Assembly (NCBI GenBank): GCA_029060065.1
Contig: JAIDUT010000014.1
Location: 1-39,484, forward strand
From: Clostridia bacterium
GTDB taxonomy: Bacteria > Bacillota > Clostridia > Christensenellales > UBA3700
DNA length: 39,484 nt
Direction of reading: 5' to 3'
The notes under the pieces were generated by a model. The model worked only from the letters and a program-made list of their open reading frames with translations, ran no database searches and had not been told where the DNA came from. The translations under genes were made by a program, and so were the position numbers. Positions 24,078 through 30,035 of this stretch are shown here, piece by piece. Within the stretch, counting starts at the first letter, position 1; the number at the start of each line of letters is the position of its first letter.

Positions 24078-25938
24078 TTTGTCCTCCCTCGTCCGGCGAT
24101 TGCGCCATATCGATAGTTTTCATCATCTTGTGCTGTTTGATATGTTCGTCTATTATGCTCGCAAGGTTTTCGTCCTTTTCTTCAAGCAAGCGCTTGAGGT
24201 GTTCGTCGATATGCAAGTCGTGGTCGTCATACTCCGCTACTTGAACGTCCTCTTTGCCAAAGTCAAGGTTTTCTTTCATGGCCTTTTTGCGATGGCTTTC
24301 GTCGATATCTCTGCTTGACTCCCAGTTGCCGAAGCCCAAAATCTCAAGAATCTTGAGTTTATTTCTCGAAGATATTGCTCCGCTTTCGTCGTTGAAAATA
24401 CCCATTTTCACAAGTTCGATGACCATATTTCTCTTGTTTTCCAAAGTATCGGTGAGTTCGTTTTCATTGTCGAATACAAGGTCGTCGCTTTGTAAGTCGC
24501 TCGCCGTGAAATAAGCAAGCTCCACTTCTCCGTTGTCGCCCGAAAATCTCTTCATACGCTTGCTCTGACAAAACTGTTTATACAGTCTTAGCATTTGCTC
24601 GCATATTCTCTTGATACCCATTCTCAAAGACGTCGTAGCTATAGACAATCGCGTGTCGTCCTGCTCGACAAGCAAACCTATTGCCTTACCCGACATTTGA
24701 TTGAATACGTTGGAATACTTACTCAATTCGCTTACGCCGGATATTGTGGTAAACTCCGAAAGTATTCTCTCCTCTTCGTATTGGAAGTCTACCGGAACTC
24801 TTCCGCTCTCCAAGAGCTTTGGTGGCGTAGAGCCTTGACGGTATATCAAAACTTTGCCGGGAGAGAGACCCTCTTCCTCAAGATTGTCCGTATCGACAGA
24901 CCCGTCCTCTATGCTGAGTACGCCCATCGACAGTCTGTTGATAAATTCGTGTTTGCGATTTTTGACTGCGTTGTACGCTCTTTGCAGTGGGATAAGTCTT
25001 TCTATTATGCTACTGCCGTAAAAACATCCTAACTTATCAAGACAGATTATCCTTGTGAATGGATAGCCTCGACTTTCGTTGACGCCGTTGATATATGGCA
25101 AATCGCCGTGGTACAGCAGTTTGTCGCCTGCTACTATACTCAACTCTCCGTTAGGCTTGTCCGCCGTAGGTCGGGAGTACCTCTCTATCACAACGCACAT
25201 ATCGTGCGCCACGCCGTTGAGCGTATTGAAAGAATTGTCGTATACTATACCGCTTTGAGCCGAATCGAGCGAAAATACGTTGACGTCCTCGCCGTTGACT
25301 TCTACGCCCCAAATGTCCTTGATTTCATCTACATGATACGCTTTGGCGTGTATGATACTCATACAGTCGTCAATGTTGGATGTGCCTATATTGTCGGGGA
25401 AAATCTCGTACGGCGGAACAACGGATATATCCACGTCGCCCTCGCGCACCTCGCCCTTCTTGCTTTGTCCGATAACTCTTCCCTTTTCGCCTGCCCATAC
25501 CGTCTTGAAGAAGCAACTGCCCGTAACTTCGCTCCAACTGCTCGCTTCATTGAGCAAGCGCGGTAAGTCGTTTTCTTCGCACAGCGCCTTGACTATTTGC
25601 GTAGATAATTTTGCCGTCTGCACGTCGCTATCGTCGCTACTGAAAGGACGTACGCTGATTCCGCACTTTAGACGGTTGAGTTTGGACAGCCTCGTTTCGA
25701 CAATAGACGCGATATGATTATATACTTCTCTCTCTTGCCAATAGTATTGCTTGCCGTACTGCTCTACGTCGCCCACGGGAGTTATCTCGGCGTATTGATT
25801 ACCGCTGAAAAAATTCATATTAAGACGCCACTGCAACTCAAGCGGTTTGCGCTCCTGTCTGCGTCTTTCAAAATCTTTGCGTACTTCCTTGACTATGTCC
25901 TCGCTGAATTTTCCGTTAAACTTTGTCATTTTCCGCAT
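24049..25938 (-). CDS. Phage portal protein (P22-type)
   Basis: A 629-aa portal, the dodecameric ring through which DNA enters and leaves the capsid. The N-terminal part has SEDIVKEVRKDFERRRQERKPLELQW and NFFSGNQYAEI; then SWSEVTGSCFFKTVWAG and CLDKLGCFYGSSIIERLIPLQRAYNAVKNRKHEF. The latter is a typical portal-family segment (the stem and clip). The C-terminal 100 residues are helical and charged, like the barrel of P22-type portals. The length fits this group rather than the roughly 400-450-aa HK97-type portals. ATG 25938 (GGGAG only 3 nt away) or ATG 25929 are both possible starts. Confidence 0.85.
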   Translation of the reverse strand: MRKMTKFNGKFSEDIVKEVRKDFERRRQERKPLELQWRLNMNFFSGNQYAEITPVGDVEQYGKQYYWQEREVYNHIASIVETRLSKLNRLKCGISVRPFSSDDSDVQTAKLSTQIVKALCEENDLPRLLNEASSWSEVTGSCFFKTVWAGEKGRVIGQSKKGEVREGDVDISVVPPYEIFPDNIGTSNIDDCMSIIHAKAYHVDEIKDIWGVEVNGEDVNVFSLDSAQSGIVYDNSFNTLNGVAHDMCVVIERYSRPTADKPNGELSIVAGDKLLYHGDLPYINGVNESRGYPFTRIICLDKLGCFYGSSIIERLIPLQRAYNAVKNRKHEFINRLSMGVLSIEDGSVDTDNLEEEGLSPGKVLIYRQGSTPPKLLESGRVPVDFQYEEERILSEFTTISGVSELSKYSNVFNQMSGKAIGLLVEQDDTRLSIATTSLRMGIKRICEQMLRLYKQFCQSKRMKRFSGDNGEVELAYFTASDLQSDDLVFDNENELTDTLENKRNMVIELVKMGIFNDESGAISSRNKLKILEILGFGNWESSRDIDESHRKKAMKENLDFGKEDVQVAEYDDHDLHIDEHLKRLLEEKDENLASIIDEHIKQHKMMKTIDMAQSPDEGGQNGNAIIPTN

Positions 25939-26143
25939 TTTCTCCCATCGTAGTTTTTTTCGCCTTTTTGCGTTTGGGCGTAAGCGCCAAAGCTATCTCT
26001 CCGTACAGTTGTCGCATACATTTCTCGCACAGGTTGATGTACTGTCCCGCTCCCACTCCGTCGGGCGCAACGGAAAATCCTGCTAGGTTTCGGCAGTTGC
26101 CTACGTCACACCTGATTTTGTTTGTTTGAATTATTACTTTCAT
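25916..26143 (-). CDS. Small zinc-ribbon-like phage protein
   Basis: A 75-aa protein with two cysteine pairs, C12-X4-C17 (CDVGNC) and CEKC, about 22 residues apart, the arrangement of a zinc ribbon. The tail is basic (KRKKAKKTT). AAAGGAG precedes the ATG. It overlaps the previous gene by 38 nt and the portal by 23 nt. A DNA or protein contact role is a guess. Confidence 0.65.
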   Translation of the reverse strand: MKVIIQTNKIRCDVGNCRNLAGFSVAPDGVGAGQYINLCEKCMRQLYGEIALALTPKRKKAKKTTMGENAENDKV

Positions 26144-26411
26144 TACTTTCTCCTTTCGTCAAGTCCTTGAGTTGACCCAACAATTTTGTTTTGAGTTGAA
26201 TAAGTTCTTCATCGCTCATTTTAGCCAAGTCGTTTTGCTGACCTTTGAGTTCGAGTATCGTCTTAATTGCCGTCATGTCGGGCGGTAGATGCTTGCTACT
26301 GACTTTGCGTTTCAACAACTCGTTTTCTCCCGAATACTCCTCTACTATCTCCTGCACGTCGTAACCCACGGCTTTGCGTAAAATGGCAAGTTCTATGTCT
26401 TCGTTTTCCAT
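26106..26411 (-). CDS. Small phage protein, possibly a terminase-associated protein
   Basis: A 101-aa protein. AILRKAVGYDVQEIVEEY and KRKVSSKHLPPDMTAIKTILEL resemble a segment I know from small proteins beside terminase genes in Clostridial phages, sometimes annotated as terminase small subunit. Here it lies after the large subunit rather than before it, and it lacks a clear HTH. The C-terminus is Asn/Ser rich (SNESNNSNKQNQ). The function is uncertain. Confidence 0.55.
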   Translation of the reverse strand: MENEDIELAILRKAVGYDVQEIVEEYSGENELLKRKVSSKHLPPDMTAIKTILELKGQQNDLAKMSDEELIQLKTKLLGQLKDLTKGESNESNNSNKQNQV

Positions 26412-26626
26412 ATATCTCCGTCGTACGCTGTCAATTTATTAAATTGCAAGCGTGTGTTTTATTATTACTATCGCGTTAAATACGATAGCTAGGTGAATAC
26501 GGATAAGTTTGCGTAAGCAATTTGCGTAATAAGAAGGATACGCATTGCAGGCGTACTGGATGTACGTCAAAATGCGTAGACGAACTTAGTGCGTAAATGG
26601 ATAGCAAAATTGTCGTATGAACTTAG
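26412..26626. other. Intergenic gap inside the phage cassette with TGCGTA cluster
   Basis: No gene is visible. TGCGTA or its complement occurs five times in 86 bp (26510, 26523, 26539, 26573, 26590). A hairpin CTATCG-N9-CGATAG lies at 26468-26488. GAACTTAG also appears twice. It could hold a packaging or regulatory site, or be the remains of a lost gene. Confidence 0.4.
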
Positions 26627-27103
26627 CTACCGTCTTTTATTCATCAGGCGTCTTTTGTCTTTTTGAATTTCGCTTACTTTGGTTTGTGGCAGTTTAGGCG
26701 GTTGAGGTTTAGATACGATATAATACCGTAATGCGTCCAGCGCATGGTCGTCCTTTTTAATAGGTCTATCGCCCTTGCCCCACCAATAGCTTTTGAGTTC
26801 TCTGATAAGATTTACGCAAGTTGAAAATATCTTTATTCTCCCCTCGGCAAAATAGCTTTTGACGCTTGCGATACCGCTAAAGAGTTGTTTGTCGACGTTG
26901 GTATTGACGAGTATACCTCTGTCGTAAAAGAGTTCGCTCACGCTCTTGCGAGAAGCAAGCGTATGCTGATCTGCTGCGCTGTCAATCAAGGCAGTAAGTC
27001 TGCCCTTGCAATCGGTATGCCAGTTCAACTTTTTAGCAAGCTCCTTTATATGCTCGGCGTGATAATCAATATCTTTTCCAGCCATATACCACTCTCCCAC
27101 CAC
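26627..27103 (-). pseudogene. Terminase large subunit, C-terminal nuclease part (frameshifted)
   Basis: 158 residues beginning VVGEWYMAGKDIDYHAEHI, the continuation of the terminase that the upstream ORF loses. ALIDSAADQ and DDHALDALRYYIV supply the second and third acidic residues of the RNase H-like nuclease. The ORF starts at a GTG only because of the frame change; no ribosome site precedes it. Joining it to the upstream ORF by a -1 shift near 27104-27112 restores YDGKSYVVGEWYM, exactly what a terminase should read. It overlaps the upstream ORF by 58 nt. Confidence 0.8.
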
Positions 27104-28038
27104 GTAGACTTGCCGTCATAGTCGGTCGCAAAAAACAAGCACGCCAAAGGGTTATTTAATCCGGGGTCGATAGATATCTCGTCTTGCCACTCAAAAGGCA
27201 CGTCAAATGGCGAGATTACGTCGCGTTCAGGTAAAAACTCTTTGTATACTATTCCCTCCGCTTCGCAAAATCTGCCGTATCTACGGGAAGCCAAAGTCTG
27301 CTCGTCCATATTCGCCGATAGACTTACCACTTCCTTTTCGTCAAGAAAAGGATTGTCCGCCCACTCTATGTGTTCGTGCCATACCTCGTCGTCGCCTGCC
27401 GAGTTGAGATATATCTCGTCGTATACCCAAGTTAAGCCCTTAAGCGGAGTCATAGTTCCCCATATCTCGCCCACTCTGTCGATTACGCGCATCCTACACT
27501 CGTCATAGACGTCCTTGGGCGGTTCTTCGTCAAACCATACGAAGTCAAGCGACGCGCCTTGAAATTTTTCTCTGCCTTGGTCGCAACTTTTGAACGCGAC
27601 TTTAGAAGTACCTCCAAACACGTTTTTAATAAGCACGTAGTCAATGATACCGTATTCGGCAGAACCTTTTTTGCCTGAAAGCATAACGACGTCCTCTATC
27701 CAATCGGGATTGAGATAGGACAAAAATTTGCTTTGCGCAACCTCTCTTTGAACCTCATACGACAGCGAAACTATCCACCCCGACACGTTTTTGCGATTGC
27801 GCCTATATGGATGAATACCTCTCGCCCACCACACCGCCTCGACTGCTCCGCACTCCGTCTTGCCCGAGCGGTTACCTCCAAATACCCAACGGTTACGCTT
27901 AAGGCATTTGTGGAAGTCAAGTTGCTTTTGATGCACCTTATCGCCCGTATTGTAACTCGCCAATCTATCGCCCGCTTTGCGCCTTAATTGTTCTTTCTCT
28001 ATTGATAACAACGTAAAAAGTATTTCTTTTTCTCTCAT
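27046..28038 (-). CDS. Terminase large subunit, ATPase part (frameshifted before the nuclease end)
   Basis: The DNA-packaging motor. Walker A is GGNRSGKTE (WVFGGNRSGKTECGAVEAVW) and Walker B is LDFVWFDEEPP. The first nuclease Asp is in ISIDPGLNNPLA near the end, after which the frame leaves the family at YDGKSTWW. I start at ATG 28038 (MREKEILF) and not 28110, because the predicted promoter (28082-28110) and start point (about 28075) lie inside the longer ORF. The full protein needs a -1 shift to join 26627-27103, so the gene is broken or uses an unusual recoding. No slippery heptamer is evident. Confidence 0.85.
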   Translation of the reverse strand: MREKEILFTLLSIEKEQLRRKAGDRLASYNTGDKVHQKQLDFHKCLKRNRWVFGGNRSGKTECGAVEAVWWARGIHPYRRNRKNVSGWIVSLSYEVQREVAQSKFLSYLNPDWIEDVVMLSGKKGSAEYGIIDYVLIKNVFGGTSKVAFKSCDQGREKFQGASLDFVWFDEEPPKDVYDECRMRVIDRVGEIWGTMTPLKGLTWVYDEIYLNSAGDDEVWHEHIEWADNPFLDEKEVVSLSANMDEQTLASRRYGRFCEAEGIVYKEFLPERDVISPFDVPFEWQDEISIDPGLNNPLACLFFATDYDGKSTWWESGIWLEKILIITPSI

Positions 28039-28081
28039 AATTCGCCAAATTTTACTGATATTTTTTTTATTTATTACCGCA

Positions 28082-28116
28082 ATAGTATTGTAAAAATTTT
28101 CCAAATGCAATATAAT
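28082..28116. promoter_or_regulatory. Overlapping divergent promoters of terminase and SH3b genes
   Basis: Minus strand: TTGCAT (28110-28105) and TACTAT (28087-28082), 17-nt spacer. Plus strand: TTGTAA (28088-28093) and TATAAT (28111-28116), 17-nt spacer. The two promoters occupy the same 35 bp, so polymerase on one should exclude the other. Confidence 0.6.
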
Positions 28117-28161
28117 TAGATTATTACAACGGTCTAACGAATTACTACGATTGAGGTATAT

Positions 28162-28974
28162 ATGAAAAAAGTAATAATAATTGCAATGCTATTGTCGCTA
28201 CTATGCGTATGTTCACTGTCCGCAGGCGTTTGCTTTGCCGACGAGGCTTCGACTTCAACGACGCAAAGATATTACTTTGAAGCGTCGGTTACAACTCCCA
28301 ATCTTTATTTAAGAGCGTCTGCAGACGGAGAAAGCAGAATTTTACTCTATATCCCCCACTCCTACGCTTTTGAAAAAATCGAAGAAGCAAACGGAGCTTT
28401 TGTCAAAGTAAAATATAACGAAATCGAAGGATATATCCAAACCAACGCTTTCACTAACAACTGTAAGCAGGTTACGTCAAAATGGGGCAACAATGCCTAC
28501 GAATATGAGTTCCCTAATATTACGGTTACCGCAAGTCAAATTACGCTCTATAGTAAAAATGATATGACTGCCATTGGCTCAGAAGAGCAAAACAGATTTA
28601 GAATCGACAAAGTATACGGATATTATTATAAAGATAACGAGTATTACTTTCTAGCCGATACATCAAGCATATCAATGGGTTCGTATAAATCAAACGAACT
28701 TGGATATATTAAAGCCACTGATACTTCGCTTGCAAATTTCAATGAGAATTCTATCCCCGAAAGCGCAGGTTATAAAGCCCAAACAACAGCGGATAATAAT
28801 CCCCCTACAAGCGGTAATATAAATTCCGGCAACCCCAACGGTGGCAATAACGGAACTACCCCAAAAGATACTTCCAACTCTTTCGAGAGATATATCCTTA
28901 TTGCCGTAATTGCCGTCTTGTGCGTAGTGATTATTATTTTGATTTTCGCGCCTACAAGAAAAAGACAACACTAA
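28162..28974 (+). CDS. Exported SH3b protein with C-terminal membrane anchor
   Basis: A 270-aa protein. A signal peptide (KVIIIAMLLSLLCVCSLSAG) is followed by an SH3b-like domain at about 40-95 (VTTPNLYLRASADGESRILLYIPH and FVKVKYNEIEGYIQTNAF). A second SH3b-like unit may lie at about 115-180. A Pro/Gly/Asn spacer (GNINSGNPNGGNNGTTP) follows, then a membrane helix ILIAVIAVLCVVIIILIF with a basic tail. SH3b domains bind peptidoglycan, so this is a cell-wall-facing protein. It is the only plus-strand gene in the phage cassette. It is a possible cargo or moron gene, or a host gene into which the cassette was built. Confidence 0.78.
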   Translation: MKKVIIIAMLLSLLCVCSLSAGVCFADEASTSTTQRYYFEASVTTPNLYLRASADGESRILLYIPHSYAFEKIEEANGAFVKVKYNEIEGYIQTNAFTNNCKQVTSKWGNNAYEYEFPNITVTASQITLYSKNDMTAIGSEEQNRFRIDKVYGYYYKDNEYYFLADTSSISMGSYKSNELGYIKATDTSLANFNENSIPESAGYKAQTTADNNPPTSGNINSGNPNGGNNGTTPKDTSNSFERYILIAVIAVLCVVIIILIFAPTRKRQH

Positions 28975-29007
28975 CAGCATACTTTAACGCAACATAAATA
29001 TCCTTAA

Positions 29008-29047
29008 CTAAAAGCAACTTATCTCATCATAAGTTGCTTTTAGTTTT
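29008..29047. terminator. Bidirectional terminator between SH3b and sigma-like genes
   Basis: CTAAAAGCAACTTAT (29008-29022) pairs perfectly with ATAAGTTGCTTTTAG (29029-29043), followed by TTTTC. It separates two convergent genes. Confidence 0.85.
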
Positions 29048-29055
29048 CAATCCGC

Positions 29056-29637
29056 CTATAATATTGTCGCCACTCTTTGCTCTGCTCTTGAAGTTGCGCC
29101 TAGCGCGACGGCTATGCCCTTTGCCAAATTTTCTTTATATTTATTTTGTTTTTGCAGACTTCTTCGCTCTTCTCGCTCCTGTTCTTCCCTTTCGGCGCAA
29201 TATCTAAAGCACTTTACAAATACGGGATCATCCGCATAATATTTGCTAAGCCATTCGTCGTCGTAGCCCTTCATAATACGTAGGCTTGAGAATTGTTTTA
29301 GCGCAAGTTCGTGCCACCTAAACACACTACGCAAGCATATATTCATAAGCGTGGCAATCTGCTCAAAGCTCTTGCGCTTTATGTACCTCATTTCCAATAC
29401 GAGCTTGTGTTTCGGCTTTAACATAGCAAGCGTATTGTCTACAATAACTTTAGCATTTATCAACGCCTCTTTTCTTGCGTTGTTGGCAATCATTTTATTC
29501 ATAAGGTCTAATGCGTTACCTTGATATGAAAAACTGCCCAGCGCCATTTGCATATTACTTCTGTCAATGCACTTTACTACTAACGGTAGCGCATTGTATG
29601 TGGCAAGTAAGCTCTTTGACCACGTTTCTTGATCCAT
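29056..29637 (-). CDS. Sigma-70 region 4-like phage activator
   Basis: A 193-aa regulator. LKPKHKLVLEMRYIKRKSFEQIATLMNICLRSVFRW (about 70-110) is a sigma-70 region 4-type helix-turn-helix, as in ArpU/RinA-type activators of phage late genes. The C-terminus is charged coiled coil. A very strong ribosome site (GGAGGTGATTT) precedes ATG 29637. It stands at the head of the phage cassette and likely controls the structural genes. The promoter lies 109 nt upstream. Other options are a general ECF-like factor or a terminase-small-like DNA-binding protein. Confidence 0.68.
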   Translation of the reverse strand: MDQETWSKSLLATYNALPLVVKCIDRSNMQMALGSFSYQGNALDLMNKMIANNARKEALINAKVIVDNTLAMLKPKHKLVLEMRYIKRKSFEQIATLMNICLRSVFRWHELALKQFSSLRIMKGYDDEWLSKYYADDPVFVKCFRYCAEREEQEREERRSLQKQNKYKENLAKGIAVALGATSRAEQRVATIL

Positions 29638-29753
29638 TAAATCACCTCCCTCGCCCTCTACTCCGCCAAGTGAGTTTTGGGTATGTATCTTAATATATTT
29701 CTCTTATTAAGTCGCATTTTTTGCTTGTTTATCTCTTCCCTTGCGACAACTCA

Positions 29754-29783
29754 ATTATAGGACCGTATTTTTCAAAAATGCAA
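29754..29783 (-). promoter_or_regulatory. Promoter of the sigma-like activator
   Basis: On the minus strand TTGCAT (29783-29778) and TATAAT (29759-29754) are 18 nt apart. The leader is about 109 nt. Confidence 0.55.
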
Positions 29784-29899
29784 ACTTATGTGACACACTT
29801 TTGAACATTTGTTCGTATTTCTAACAATTTTTACTCATATTTTTTCTACTTGTATCGTTTTAAGGACATTTAGAAGATTATTTAATGAAAATTACAATT

Positions 29900-29965
29900 T
29901 ATAATCGCAATTATACGAACGTGGAGAATGTATAATCTCAATTATATATCTATAATTAATGATTA
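29900..29965. repeat. Phased palindrome array between the phage cassette and the GH95 gene
   Basis: TATAATCGCAATTATA (29900-29915) and TATAATCTCAATTATA (29931-29946) are imperfect palindromes differing at one base, with centres 31 bp apart (three helical turns). A third, weaker half-site, TATAATTAATGATTA (29951-29965), follows. ATTACAATT flanks the group on both sides (29891, 29963). The rest of 29638-30035 is AT-rich without a gene. The array looks like a regulator's operator group. Confidence 0.6.
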
Positions 29966-29968
29966 CAA

Positions 29969-29998
29969 TTGACATAATACACTATTAAATGGTAAAAT
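29969..29998 (+). promoter_or_regulatory. Promoter of the GH95-like gene
   Basis: TTGACA (29969-29974) and TAAAAT (29993-29998) are 18 nt apart. The start codon is at 30036. The palindrome array ends just upstream of the -35. Confidence 0.65.
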
Positions 29999-30035
29999 AT
30001 GGACATAAAAATATTAAAGTTATTGGGGTAAATTT

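Larger units (their letters stand above)
17925..29637 (-). mobile_element. Phage-type morphogenesis cassette without integration, replication or lysin genes
   Basis: About 11.7 kb, all minus strand except one gene. In order: sigma-like activator, terminase large subunit, two small proteins, portal, scaffold-like, major capsid, connector-like, propeller-like tail protein, beta protein, coiled-coil protein, two holin-like proteins. There is no tape measure, tail tube or sheath, which suggests a short-tailed (podovirus-like) particle. Missing are integrase, repressor, replication genes, endolysin and receptor-binding fibre. No direct-repeat attachment sites were found flanking it. It may be a decayed prophage, a domesticated particle (gene-transfer-agent-like) or a satellite. 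Confidence 0.75.

Noticed and set aside
27104-27115. Programmed -1 frameshift in the terminase
   Set aside because: No X-XXY-YYZ slippery heptamer or downstream pseudoknot is apparent, so I treat it as a mutation or assembly error unless shown otherwise.
28039-28110. 24-residue N-terminal extension of the terminase
   Set aside because: The minus-strand promoter lies inside it; the family start fits MREKEILF at 28038.
17925-29637. Attachment repeats flanking the phage cassette
   Set aside because: I compared the ends by eye and found no convincing direct repeat; the tRNA-Thr duplication is outside and does not bracket the cassette.
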